64,000 bases of DNA from Pristionchus mayeri (GCA_036245805.1 BTRK01000004.1:11346001-11410000); one strand, 5' to 3'. Shown: positions 48,479 to 60,850, numbered from the stretch's first letter. The notes: a model not told the origin generated them from the letters alone. Numbers and translations are program-made.

Positions 48479-49100
48479 TTCGTGGATACTAAATAAATAT
48501 AATATATTGCATATTATTATTTTTCGTGCGTAGGCTATCCTGAACTTATGTGGATATTAGTTTTCCAAGATCGCCAAGCGTCCTAACCATTGTGCGTAGT
48601 CTTTCGATAGATTGCGAGAGAGTATGTGAAAATGAGTCGAGCAAGCGCAGATTTGTAATCTTTATTGTTCATGAAATCGTAAATTAGCGATAGTGGAATC
48701 TGCTACTACCACCTTACGTAATACTGCTATTGCCGAGAAAATGCCGTTCACATCATTTATTATGTTCATTAATCGTTAATCTTTATCGTCATCGAATTAG
48801 GCTTCGTTCCGGGAAGAGTAAGTGACCGATTGATTTGAAGTGTGGTACACGGCGAGTTCTCGGAAATTTGCGACATGTTGCAGTGTTTCAATTTATTTCA
48901 AATGTTTCTCCGCCATGATAGGATTAGAGTACAGGAAAAGTAGGCTCTTCGGTAGCGTGTGGTGGATGTACCTTCACGATTGAGTTACGTATTTGTGAGT
49001 AGATGATCATAGTACATGTACTTGAGGTTCAGATGCTATATCAACGCGTTCTTCCAAAATCGTCATAAGAGGCAGTTTGTGTGCCCAGTACAACCCTTTA
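48479..49100. other. Intergenic, no gene supported
   Basis: A partial MITE-like stretch (TCTTTCGATAGATTGCGAGAGAG) lies near 48600. Nothing else is recognised before the fold-back. Confidence 0.4.
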
Positions 49101-51306
49101 TGAGAGACTATTTAAGTGAATGAAAATATGCTTGGCACTAGCGAAAAATCGAATTCCTTCAAAATTTAAATACGTGTAGTATTCCGTGAGTATAGCTCAG
49201 GCGTGGCTTATTTATGTGTTCTAGATCGCGCTTAAAGAAATGATGGGCACTTTAGTCCGAAAACCTAAATTTTCGAACTTTTACATTTCGCATTCGATCG
49301 AAACGATTGATATCTCTAAAAATGCAGAATATTCAAGTGATCACACATGCCAAGTTAAATAACGATTGGTTGAAAGGTCTTGAGAAAAAATCGATAAGTC
49401 GATAAATTGTACGTTCGATGTATTATAGCTCGTTCGGATGGGAGGGTTCAGAAAGTTTTGAAGATTTAAATATGTAGCTGTGGATGCTAACTAACTATTA
49501 TGTGCAAACAATTAAAATAAAAAAAAATAAATTTGGGAGAAATTGCCAAACAACGGTCGGCAACTTGAAATAAAACCAGTTTGTGATAAGGCCGGTGGTC
49601 TACCGTACCCCAATCGAAGCTGAAGAAACATGTTCTCGAGTTAGCCTACATGTAGTACTCGATGTGGGAAATCTACTAGTATCAGCAGAATTTCGATAAG
49701 CATCCGCGCGCTCCAGCGCGCGAATGTTAAAAAACTACAGTAATCTTCGATAATATTTAAGATTCGCGCGCTGGGGCGCGCGGGTGCTTATCGAAATTAT
49801 ATTGATGCTGCTGTATTTCCCTCGTCGAGTACTGCGTGTAGGACAACTCGAGAACATGTTTCTTCAGCTTCGATTGGGGTACGGTAGGCCACTGGCCTTA
49901 TCACAAACTGGTTTTATTTCAAGTTGCCGACCGTTGTTTGGCAATTTCTCCCAAAGTTATTTTTTGATTTTAATTGTTTGCGCATAATAGTTAGTTAGCA
50001 TCCACAGCTACATATTTAAATCTTAAAAACTTTCTGAATCCTCCCATCCGAACGAGCTATAATACATCGAGCGTACGGCTCTGTACGGATATGGGGGAAC
50101 ATTGAGATTATGGGGGACTAATGACTTTTTCTGTACGGATATGGGGGACCAGTGAGATTATGGGGGACTAATGGGCTTTTCTGTACGGATATGGGGGACC
50201 AATGAGATTATGGGGGACTAATGACTTTTTTCTGTACGGATATGGGGGACTAATGACTTTTTTTGTACGGATATGGGGAACCAATGCTATCATTAGGGAC
50301 AATAGAGGCCATGTTCCGATACGTTTATTTTAGACGTCGACTTGCATTACGCTGCATTACGTATATGTCTCTCTTCTAACGAATCTTCTCCCAGTTGGGT
50401 CACGAAAAGCTCCCCAGCCTTCCTTGGCACCGGTTCTTCCTCAGAGCACCCCTCTTCCCACAGTGGATCCTATTGCTCCTGTTGATGATGGTGAGGATGA
50501 TCGCCTAAAAAAGGATCCAGCACTCCTAGGACCAACATCAAATTGAACACACTGAGCAAGTGATAGCCAATGAGGACTCTTCTTGAGATGAATCAAGGAG
50601 AGGAGGACATGTGGAACGTTAGAAATTGAGCAATGATCACCCCACCATCGAGATCATCATCAACCGTAGGAGTAAGATCCATTGTGGGGAGAGGGGTGCT
50701 CTGAGGAAGAGCCGGTGGAAGGTTGGGGAGCGTTTCGAGACCCAACTGACAGAAGATTCGTTAGAAGAGAGACGTATACTCACTGTGACGTAATGCAAGT
50801 CGAATACAAAAAATAAACGTTTTAGAATATGGCCTCTGTTGTCCCTCATAATAGCATTGGTCCCCCATATCCGTACAGAAAAGCCCATTAGTCCCCCATA
50901 ATCTCACTGGTCCCCCATATCCGTACATAAAAAGTCATTAGTCCCCCATAATCTCAATGTTCCCCCATATCCGTACAGAGCCGAACGTACAATTTATCGA
51001 ATTTTCGCTTTTTTCTCAATATCATTCATCCAATCGGTATGGCACTTGGCCTGTGTGATCACTTGAATATTCTGCATTTTTAGAGGTATCAATTGTTTCG
51101 ATTGATTACGAAATGGACAAGTTCGAAAAATGACATTTTCGGGCAAAAGTGCAGCGCATTTCTCAATGCGCGATCTAGAACACTAAATAAGCCATACCTG
51201 AGCTATACTCACTGAGTACTACGTGTACACCAATTTTGAAAGATTTTTCGCTAGTGCCAAGCGTCTTCACAAAAATGTTCACTCACTCAGATAGTCTCTC
51301 TTATGT
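49101..51306. repeat. Large fold-back with a second fold-back inserted in its right arm
   Basis: The outer arms start TGAGAGACTATTTAAGTGAA (49101) and return at about 51306. They are centred near 49735, where the GC hairpins GCGCGCTCCAGCGCGC and GCGCGCTGGGGCGCGC lie. The outer end resembles the GAGTGACTATCTGAG ends at 20609 and 52397, suggesting one family. The right arm is longer only because it contains the separate element at 50077-50981. Confidence 0.88.
50077..50981. mobile_element. 905-bp fold-back with tandem-repeat ends and 9-bp target duplication
   Basis: The ends are GGCTCTGTACGGATATGGGG and its inverse. Each terminal arm contains several copies of a GATTATGGGGGACTAATGAC / TGTACGGATATGGGGGAC module. 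The flanks CGAGCGTAC (50068-50076) and CGAACGTAC (50982-50990) are a 9-bp duplication with one change. The intact left arm of the host palindrome (about 49405-49440) shows the uninterrupted target. 9-bp duplication with long inverted repeats suggests a Mutator-like origin. If the last C is assigned to the element, the duplication is 8 bp (hAT-like). Confidence 0.85.
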
Positions 51307-51823
51307 CTGAATAAAACCATGCTTCTTGATTTCGAACGATATCTTAACTCTGCGACGAATTATTATATGAAAACCTTACTCTCGAGAAAGTGTAAAAAAA
51401 TGAACTGCGCAGAAAGTTCGTACATCAGTAAGTCTTGAGCCTAATCTTGTGGTGCCTATTGACGCCGATTGAATGCATGTCAACGGCATGCACTTCTGAA
51501 GCACGATCAATGGGTCGATCAATGGGCTCCAGCAACCTTTGTACCGAGCATATTATAACGTCCATAACATCTTTCAGTTACCTCACCTCATTTGCCACGC
51601 AATACATCTCCCAGTGTGCTCTATGAAATTAATGTGGGTTTTGTTTGTCTTGAAGTTGTTCTTGCTTTGTGATTTATGCACTTTGTGTTTACCACCTACA
51701 TAATTACGATTTCAAATATTTCCGCTTTCAAACAATCAAGCTTTCAGTTAATGTTATTACTGGCTTATTATTAGTCAGCGTCAAATTTCAATTCAGGGTT
51801 GAAAGGCATACTGTATTTCGCAC

Positions 51824-53828
51824 ATGTTCAGCCTTGTAAACTCGCCCATTCTGCCTCCATTCGTAATTGCTTTAAACGTTTTCTCGACGTTTCTGTCATT
51901 GACTCTTCTATTCTTGCTGTTCAGCACCCAGCTTCATTGGAATTGCAAGTAAGTAAATCTATTTGTAATGATCGATTAATCTGACAATTCCTCGCGAACA
52001 GATCGTTCAGGTATCTGCTAACTATCTGGTCGATTGGATTCATCATTCAGTTTTCCGTTCATATCTCTATTTTTTCCGGTTGGATAACGTTCGGCGTTCC
52101 GAAGTCTCGCGGGGATTATCGTGCGTCGATTTTGGCACTCTTTGCGTTAAAAAACTAAATTGTTTTCAGCATTTCAAATTATTCTATTTACTATACACAT
52201 AGCGACGCAATTTATTTGCTCATTGCATGAAATTCTCATAGCATCTGAAAGGATCGCTTCTGCTGTTAACCCAGAAATATACTACAAACGACAATTCTCC
52301 GGCGCAATTCTCATTCCAATCACGATTCTGGCTGTTGTATGGGCGGCAGCTGAAGGGGAAAAGGCCGCAGGTCAGTAAGCATTACATGCTATACGAGTGA
52401 CTATCTGAGAGAACTCACCATAGGCCGTACAGCGAAAAATAAAGTTCTGATTTTAAGATATCCCTAAGGGTAACTTTTCAAGTAGAGTTCGAAAATCGAC
52501 CTTAGAAAGCCGTATCTCTTACTCCTCATTTCGTGTGCTGCGCCTCAACGGCGAGGTCAGTTTTTGTAAATCGTGAACGGAAATCCAAATCCCATATATT
52601 TATAGTAATTCTGAAAGAGCTCGACGAGATAAGCATTTTTACTGTTTGAAGTGAAAAGCCAGCTCATCTGTGAAAAGAGTTGTGGCCCTTTGAAATTTCA
52701 AAATGTATGAACTGAAAATTGTTGCTCTAGGTGTGTAATTCTAATTATGATTATTGGATTCCTCGTGAAAAGTTACCCTAATAACCAACTTTTCGTGAAA
52801 AAATTCGTGTCTGAGAGGGGTCTCCTGAATCTCAGAAGAAGAAATGTAGTGATTTTTTTGCAAATATGACTATTTTTAAGACGAGCCACTGCGAACTCCG
52901 ATTAAGCCTCGTCAGTTTATAGCTGCACTATGGTAGGGCAAAAATATAACGCATAAAAAGCGGCGATTATCTCAATTCGAAAAAATCGATTTTCTTTATC
53001 TCGATTTTTCTCATGTTTAGGCACATGCTACTTTTCCTTTACGATACGAATTCCCGACGTTCTGGGCAAACCTTGTAGAACGGATCAACATGTATCAGAA
53101 AAGCTTGAGCTTAGGGTCCTCACCAATCCGGAAGGTAGGTATATTTTTCCTTGAAAATGCAATGTCTTTTTCTCACAAAAGGACGCTCAAAATGTGTTTT
53201 CCTTCTTTCCCGACACTCACAATCTTGCATTTTCAAGGAAAAATATACCTACCTTCCGGATTGGTGAGGACCCTATGCTCAAACTTTTCTGATAAATGTT
53301 GGTCCGTTCTAATAGATTTGCCAAGAACAACTTTTCACGAGGAATCCAATAATCATAATTAGAATTACACACCTAGAGGAACAATTTTCAGTTCATACAT
53401 TTTGAAATTTCAAAGGGGCACAACTTGCCTAAAGCACTCAATGCCAGATATCAAGTGATGTTTCATCTGCTATACCTCGTAAACCCGTTCGATTACAGGC
53501 AAAAGAAGCGTACGAAATTGCTAAATCGATGCAGCCGGTTTTTTTCACCATTCACCTTTCGAAAGTGCGCGCTTTTCATTAATTGGGACAATTAAGTCAA
53601 CTTTTAGTCGCTGCTCGCAATAATTCTCCTCTCTTTCTGCTACAAAATGGACGAACAAATGCGATGTGTGCCGTTATTTTTCCCAGCTACATATGCCGAT
53701 CTCCAATTGCTCTTTTTCGTGGTGAGTTTGGAAAATGAGTACTGCTGAACGTAGATGGAATTCAGACACACACCATTCTTTCTACGTTTTGCTTGGCTGC
53801 TGCTGAACCAGCCGCGCTTTCGACGTAA
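51824..53828 (+). CDS. sre-like 7TM chemoreceptor, one transmembrane exon apparently lost (235 aa)
   Basis: Exons in phase: 51824-51948, 52002-52120, 52170-52370, 53435-53454, 53499-53564, 53608-53721 and 53766-53828. Motifs: TM1 followed by LHWNCKSFRYLLTI (sre-type FH.N), the TM3 end EILIASERIASAVNPEIYY (ER..A....YE family signature), and ALNARYQAKEAYEIAKSMQ before TM6 (compare LS.RYQ..EN of the sra/sre superfamily). The product is about 100 residues shorter than usual sre proteins. The region that should hold the second extracellular loop and TM5, between 52370 and 53435, is filled by a fold-back repeat. Phase is nevertheless preserved across the gap. The gene is either a recent pseudogene or an unusual six-TM form. 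Confidence 0.7.
52397..53430. repeat. Fold-back element (copy B of the 20.6-kb family)
   Basis: It begins GAGTGACTATCTGAGAGAAC and shares its left 400 bp with 20609-21010. Arms visible: CTGTTGGATTCCTCGTG-type sequence at about 52760 mirrored at about 53330, and TCCTCACCAATCCGGAAGGT at 53119 mirrored at about 53250-53270. The centre is near 53185. It lies inside the sre-like gene. Confidence 0.8.
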
Positions 53829-54892
53829 AAATTGACTCTATATTTGCCGACTTTTTGTAAGCACACTTAAAAGTTAAGAATAAAAATACTTCCTAAGGAA
53901 GCGGAAGCGATACAACTTGGGCGGCACTCCAGCACGAGTTCGAGACAGGATGCCAGAGGGAGAAACGTATTTCCAAACATTAGAAAGTTCTTGGAATAAG
54001 GCACATACAACACTAAATCCGGATCGGAGAAACATCACTGTCTTGCGATCGGTCGTGTCAAATCACCCGGAGTGATGTATTGCCCTCACATTCAGTTCCC
54101 TATTTATCTACCTCACCATGATGTTAAAGTCTCTTAATAATGAACTTGTCTCTTTCATTTAAAATGTAATTACTCAGAATAGGATTGGGATCGTCTCCTA
54201 AATAATTGAATCCAGTTGCCAATCTCGCTGTATTAATCTGATTTGCTTGCCTTCTACTATCTGTGTCGACTCCAGCAGCAGTAATTGTTGTCCACTCTTA
54301 TGCTTCCGTCTTACTTCTCTGAAATGAGAAGAATATGTCATAAATACTATAAATGGAAAAAAAATCCTTCATTGTTCTCAATGATTATGTCTACTGATTA
54401 TGTCTCTTGAGCCTGCCCGGCAAAGGACGAATGTACGCAGATTTGCGAATTTAATCGGATATTCACGGCCAGCACTGCTGTACTACTGTACGACTGTCCT
54501 TGGCGCTCAATAAGCTCATTAGCAATCAACTCGGGCTTATAAGCTACTCGCGCTCGACAGATCGAAAAACTATTTCCCAGGAATGCCGTTCATTGCGCGT
54601 GATTTATCGTCGAATAGCCTGCTTTATGTTGTTTTTAGCATCATCGAAGTACAACTAATGTTTTGTTCACAATTATTCCACACATAGTGAGCGTACTTCC
54701 ATTATTCAGCTGCGATATTGTAAATGAAGCGCATAATAAAACGCTTATTGGAAAGTAGACTTTAAAGTCAAATATTTTACTTTCCACTAAACAAATATTT
54801 GGTTTATCAAAAACAAGCAAAATGGTTTGAATAGTTGGTTCATCGAATCCTGTGGAAAGAGCGAGGGAAATCGTAATTCACCTAGCCTCCCG
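53829..54892. other. Intergenic, no gene supported
   Basis: No exon, repeat or recognisable motif was found. Confidence 0.4.
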
Positions 54893-55003
54893 TAGAGTTC
54901 GAAATTCGGGCAACCGTCTCTTCATTTCCCGCACTCTCTCTCTCTCGTCATTCTAGGCGTCTAGAGAGTGTGCGAAATGAAAAGACGATTGCTCAAATTG
55001 TTT
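54893..55003. repeat. Hairpin MITE directly upstream of the srd-like gene
   Basis: The left half is TAGAGTTCGAAATTCGGGC, CGTCTCTTCATTTCCCGCAC, TCTCTCTCTC. The right half is CTAGAGAGTGTGCGAAATGA, AAGACGATTGCTCAAATT. This is one of the best-preserved copies. It ends about ten bases before the start codon at 55013. Confidence 0.85.
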
Positions 55004-55012
55004 GTGCAGACG

Positions 55013-57529
55013 ATGCTGCCCTCACCATTGCCCTCGCACGATTTGGCCGCCTTCTCTCTCCATTCGATCATCGACATCTGTGGGACACTCGCCAACCTCT
55101 ACCTCCTACTCGCAGTGCTCACTCGATCCCCATCCAGTCTAGGGTTAGTTTGTGCATGAGGGCCAACCCAATTTTCAAATCCATCCCAAAGACCCCGGAA
55201 TCTTCGAACACTAACCTCCACTGATGATAGAATCGGCCTTGCACATAGGTGTCAAGAGGTAACGGCAAGGGGGGGGGGGGTGTCGCACATAGTATCATGT
55301 AGGAGACCATTGTTGACCTTGACCATTGCCCGATATTCAATATCCTTTGGACAATGAGCTTAGATGATTTACGGCTTGGACATCTTTGGATTTGTAAATT
55401 CCTTATTTCTGCACCCTTAAAGTCATTCACAGATTCTTCAATAATTGCATTCATAAAATATGCGCAAATGGAAATAAATTTCGAAATTCTCGATAGAAAA
55501 ATCGCACATGCTCACTCAATTAGGCGTCACGTGAATTCCAATGGAACTATTGTACTACTGGGTCTTTGCAGTTCCTACAAAATCATCCTCTCGAACACGG
55601 TGCTGATCGAGCTCTCTTCATGTGTCTGCAGCTTTCTTATCATGATCAGGTAGGAGTGCTGACTGAGACGTCATTGTCACTTCGAATTTTATGGACAACG
55701 TGGGTAATGCACAACAAGAGTCGAGATACCTTGTGAGATACGTGTTCCACAACTATATCCAGGCTGATTCCCCATGGCACCGTCATCGGCTACGCCTACC
55801 TCGGCCCTTGCACGCTCGTCTCCATGTTCTTCTGCCATTTCGGTGATTTTATGGCAGCACGAACAGTTTTTTGTTGCTTAAGAGATATATCGTTTTTACC
55901 CTTTGCATCGCAAATAGGTCTCGCCTAGTCTTCTTAATTCCCATTTCTCGATTTCCAGCCTATTGTACCATTCTGCATGCGTGCGCACACTCCCTCTACC
56001 TTTGTCTGCTCTCATTTGCCTATCGACTCTACGTCATCCAACGGTGAGCTCCATAAAATGCTAAAAATATAAAAATTTCCCGGATCTCAAGTGAAAGCCG
56101 GCAAAAGCTAAAAATTCCCTATATTTCACGGATCTTAAAGCCGGCTCTGACTGACCGCGAAATGCAAGAATACTTCGACATATCCCGGATCTCCTGATGT
56201 GTTAAGGCCGGCTCCGAGCAGGGTGGCGATCGTAGCCGTGTGCATAACCGTCTACGTTCCGCCGGTGGCAGCACTCGTAAGACCAGTGCTCATCGATTAC
56301 CGATTACAAGACTCAATGCAGTTCTCACTGTTATTATCTCTGTCTCCGTCATCCGAGGCTCTTGTGGCGATGGCTCGCGCCCGTCCGGAATACGACCTGA
56401 GCCACTACGATCTAACGGGTACGAATGTATGCAATCGAATTCCTTTATTTTTCATTTGGAAACTAGTGGTTAATATGCGCTTTGTTGCTTGATCTATGTT
56501 CCTTTTTTGTTCAGTGAATGCGATGAAGGGGGTGTCGTCGAAATTGTCCTTTGCAGTCCACCTCGACATTCTTCATCCATCAGTTCTCTTCGTTGTGCTG
56601 TTCATGACTCTCTCCGCTGCTCCCTGTCTAATCACTGCAGTTGTTCTACGATATCGGGTATGAAGTGATACTGGGAAATATCCAAAAAAAGTAAAGGTAA
56701 TGTACATCTGATCCTCGAGACTAGGTACGCGGGAGAACACTGCTAGGCCAGTGTCAATTGGGGAGGATCTAATCTGGAGTGCCCACCATTCCATACCTTC
56801 ATTAACTTCGACACACACACACTTCCCAACTTGGTGGATTTGCTCAGTGATAAAGGAAATTACATATTTAGCTAATTATATCAACAATAAGGATAACACT
56901 TGCAGGTCATCAGCGTACTTGCCCGCTCAGTGGGCGATATGTCAACCAAGACGCATAAGATGCATCATGATCTTATACAAGTACGTTGTACGTTTCTCAT
57001 ACAAGCACGTTTCGAAAGTCAATATCCATTTCGAAAGAATCATAACCATCACTACAGAAGTTAGTCTAGTGTCTTCCGAAGATTGTGAGGATGTACGTAC
57101 TGGATGATCTTCAAGGCAGTGGTTTTGCAAATATTTTACTATCAAAAATGAGAAAACACAAAGAATGTCTCGAAGCGCACACGATTCTGTACATGTTCAT
57201 CAATTAAATATCGTCGTATCCTTCAGATTCTCACTCTCCAGTGCCTTCTGCCCGTATTCTTCGCGCTGGGAGTCAGCTGCTTCCTGGTCTGCACTTTCGA
57301 CATCGTGCACTCTCCAATGATCGAGCATTCGTGTCTCGGGGTGAGAGAGCAATCGCTCCCTTTTTCGCGATTTTCCAAACATTTTTTTCTACGAAATGTG
57401 CAAGTTTCTATCGCGTTGGTGTGAACCCATTAATGAATAAGAAGCAAATGTGTACTTGAGTTTCTCTCGATTGGCCCCGCGATCTCTCCGATGATAACTA
57501 TCGCTCATATACGACCGTACAGAGAGTGA
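55013..57529 (+). CDS. srd-like 7TM chemoreceptor, intact (308 aa)
   Basis: Ten exons keep perfect phase: 55013-55143, 55572-55649, 55763-55842, 55959-56043, 56222-56276, 56322-56418, 56515-56657, 56906-56980, 57227-57340 and 57461-57529. Family landmarks: LGSYKIILSNTVLIELSS (TM2), IPHGTVIGYAYLGPCTLVS and FFCHFAY before TM3, SFAYRLYVIQR, ARPEYDLSHYDLTG in the second extracellular loop, DMSTKTHKMHHDLIQ, ILTLQCLLPVFFALG (TM6), HSPMIEHSCLG and ISPMITIAHIRPYRE at the C-terminus. These fit srd. A TTTGTGCAG acceptor (55001-55009), built at the edge of the MITE, precedes the start and may receive a spliced leader. The final two exons match the minus-strand srd-like gene at 24903 in length. The likely role is a ciliary chemosensory receptor. 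Confidence 0.88.
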
Positions 57530-58945
57530 GTAGTTTCCACGAATTTAAAAAGTTCTAGTGCATCACCTTTTCACAAAATTCTCCTGAGAGGTTGGATAAT
57601 GCACGTGGGAAACTAGGAGACTAATATCCAAATTTCGCATTGACACACAAACTAGTTTAGATGCAGTATGCAATTATAAATATAAATATATTTATAGATC
57701 GTTCCTAGATTATTCATCGCTCTAATGAGTTCTGGCTCAGATTTGCCCGTAAGTTCTGGAAGCTGTCGTCGTCGGGTTCGAACGCGAAGGATATTTCGAC
57801 GGGAACGCACGCGCACAAGATCTCAACTAGATCAGTTGCGTTCTGACGAACAAAAATAATAAGAGCAGTCCGGCATTGCAGCATACGCTAGAAATTCCTT
57901 TAAAATTGTAAACATCAATTTAACATCAATGATAACAAGTATCTCATATTTCTTCAAAAAGTCAATTTTTACTACTTTGAACACTCTCCTCTTTATACAA
58001 TTTCCCCACACTCGTAATCTTCATAGAGCTCACGTGTTGCGCCTTTTGCCTTTCACTACTCCAAACTCTGACTCTAGTTTTGTGATAAGGACTATCGATG
58101 ATTACGTGCTCTCTAATGAAATCATAACAAGCTCTTCTAAACATTTCCGCTGCTACCTTCTCTCATTAATATCCTTCGCTTGCATTCGCTTCCTAAACGG
58201 TAACTTCTACCGGTAACGGAATCAGGGATATGTGCCAATGTATTTTTTGACAAGCTGCAATTACCGGCAACTGACGCAATTGTTTAACCAAAACAAAAAC
58301 TATTTACATTCGTTTCTCACCACCTGGGAATTTATTAACTAGAAGGATTTGAGAATCCGTCCCTTAGATAATTCTAAGGTAAAGGGAAATTACGTTGAAA
58401 ATGACGAAGAAGAATAGAATGGTCAACAATTAGCCTGAAGGAAGCGCCTCGTGAACAAGAAGTGCTCACTAGAGCACCATCAAAGTTATGTTCAAGAAAA
58501 TGTAGGGAGGCCTAATGAACTATGAAGGTTTTGATGATTTCTATTGATCATCATTTTTTTTCTTTGCATGACAGTCAATAATCGCGTATTCCTTTCACAC
58601 TAAATGATCGGAAAAATATCCGCACTATTACATCGTACTGTTTACGCGCTTGTTTACAACTTATTATTCGTTTCGTTACTAAGTGAAATGGGTGTTTCTG
58701 ACTAGTGCAATTTGTCTTGTTTCATCGCATGTCACAACAATATGGAGCGGTATTTTCTGTTACCAAGTATTGTACAACCAGCCTCGAAAACAAGAAATAC
58801 AAAACTATTTTAAAATATGAAGCCCCTTGATTTCCGTATTCCTCTCGATTTATCCTCTATTCATATTCTCATATTGAGCTTCTAACCGCATATATTATAT
58901 ATCGTATTGAGCAATCAGTAGAGTAGAGCTTCGTGTTGCTAAAAG
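57530..58945. other. Intergenic, no gene supported
   Basis: AT-rich and without recognisable exons. An open frame at 57929-58216 starts hydrophobic (SYFFKKSIFTTLNTLLF) but shows no family motif. Confidence 0.4.
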
Positions 58946-60207
58946 CCAACGACGATTAATCAATTATCTCTTAAAATTTTTGATGAACTTTCATTTCGAA
59001 ACATGTGACGTTGAAAAAGATGAAGATGAAGACAATCGGCTTGTTTAATCTGTCAGAAATGTGCGAGGAAAGTTGCGTAAAAAGTTGCGTAAAAAGTTCG
59101 CGAACTTCTGATTCTCTCCTGTTCGTGTACTCTCTCTCTTTCTCTAACCAGGTCGTTGAAAAGTTCACGAACTTATCGACGAACTATGTTCGAAATTCGT
59201 GCTTTTCTTTTGTTTTACTTATTTTTAGGGATTATTTTTGCGTTTAGCTTATGAATACTTTGAAGGACCTTCCCTTAGCTGGAATAGCTTCAGAATACAG
59301 CGTAGTGAAAGTAAACACGGTTGGAGTAATTTTTTCGATTATGGGTCACCACTTTAACCACCCTATAATGTCAAGCTATTCCATCAGAGGGAAGGTTGTC
59401 CTTATAATCAGTCATAAGTTAAAAGCAAAAATAATTGATAAAAATAAGTAAAACAAAAGAAAAGTACGAATTTCGAACGAATTAATGCCGGTTTTTAACG
59501 AACTTTTCAAGGAGCTGCGTGAAAAGTTAGAGAAAGGCGAGAGAGCACGCATTCTTGAGAGAGGGAAAAGGAAGTAAACAATCACTGCTTCCTTTTCCCT
59601 CTCTCAAGAATGCGTGCTCTCTCGCCTTTCTCTAACTTTTCACGCAGCTCCTTGAAAAGTTCACGAACTTTTCGACGAACTATGTTCGAAATTCGTACTT
59701 TTCTTTTGTTTTACTTATTTTTATCAATTATTTTTGCTCTTAACTTATGACTGCGTATAAGAACAACCTTCCCTCTGATGGAATAGCTTGACATTACAGG
59801 GTGGGGAAAGTGGTGACCCATTTTCGAAAAAATTACTCCAACCGTTTTTACTTTCACTACGCTGTATTCTGAAGCTATTCCAGCTAAGGGAAGGTTGTCA
59901 TTATAAGAAGTCATAAGTTAAAAGCAAAAATAGTTTATAAAAAAAGGTAAAACAAAAGAAAAGTATGATTTTCGAACATAGTTCGTCGAAAAGTTCGTGA
60001 ACTTTTCAACGACCTGGTTAGAGAAAGAGAGAGAGTACACGAACAGGAGAGAATCAGAAGTTCGCGAACTTTTTACACAACTTTTCTCGCACATTTCTGA
60101 CAGATTAAACAAGCCGATTGTCTTCATCTTCATCTTTTTCAACGTCACATGTTTCGAAATGAAAGTTCATCAAAAATTTTAAGAGATAATTGATTAATCG
60201 TCGTTGG
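58946..60207. repeat. 1.26-kb fold-back element
   Basis: Arms run from CCAACGACGATTAATCAATT (58946) to a centre at about 59577 (AGTAAACAATCACTGCTT) and back to 60207. The central 80 bp is almost perfect. AAAG stands outside both ends, a possible short target duplication. The same short peptide-like frames occur once in each arm on opposite strands and are mirror images. A direct extra copy of about 90 bp of the right arm (GAGAGAATCAGAAGTTCGCG and following) sits at 60208-60300. Confidence 0.9.
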
Positions 60208-60429
60208 AAAGAGAGAGAGCATGCGAAATGGAGAGAATCAGAAGTTCGCGAACTTTTTACGCAACTTTTTCTCGCACATTTCTGACAGATTAAACAGGCC
60301 GAATGTATAAGTCGGCGAAAGTCATTCATTGCATATTACTTAAATGCACTTCCTAGTGCACCCGTGATGGGCACTATTTTCACTGCGATGTATGATTAAT
60401 GAACAGTGAATGAAGGTTCTCCATTCTCC

Positions 60430-60850
60430 ATTCTAGCGCTCGTGATGGGCGGTCGTCCCTGACCCCGCTCTTTTCCGACCTAGTTTGGGGAATCCTCTCC
60501 CGTCAGCTTGGGCAACCCGGAGAGTATCGCCTACTTGGTACACTTCAAGAGGAGGAGCACGGACGGATTCCCATCGTCTCGAGTGATCTACCGTCAAGAA
60601 AGCCCCGCTGTCTGCGTTGTGAGTTCCTAACCGGCGCAAGTCAGGTGTTCGGCGGCAGGATGATCTACTTCGATGCTCAACGGAGATCCGTCACGATCGT
60701 CCCTACAGTTGACCAGAGAAGCCAAAGAAGATCCCATCCCTTGACCTAACGACGCTCTGAGACCGAAGATCCCCATTCCCTCCACACTGAAGTCACCCTC
60801 CTGCAGGACCATTGTGCCTGACGTCAGGATAAATATGATATGATATGAAT
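60430..60850. mobile_element. GC-rich repeat-like block with (ATATG)n tail
   Basis: About 400 bp of markedly higher GC than its surroundings starts at GCGCTCGTGATGGGCGG and ends in ATAAATATGATATGATATGA. A pentamer-type 3' tail is typical of the ends of non-LTR retrotransposons or their SINE partners. No reverse transcriptase motif is present, so this would be a short 3' piece. The open frames in it are not protein-like. Confidence 0.4.

Noticed and set aside
49690..49790. GCGCGC-rich hairpins considered as a terminator or regulatory hairpin
   Set aside because: They are the centre of a long palindrome. Transcription terminators of this type are not expected in a nematode nuclear genome.
50637..50888. 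83-codon minus-strand frame
   Set aside because: It lies within the inner fold-back at 50077-50981, with no protein-like features.
59251..59914. Open frame starting LPLAGIASEYSVVKV on the plus strand and again on the minus strand
   Set aside because: Both lie in opposite arms of the same palindrome and are mirror copies. There is no independent support for a gene.
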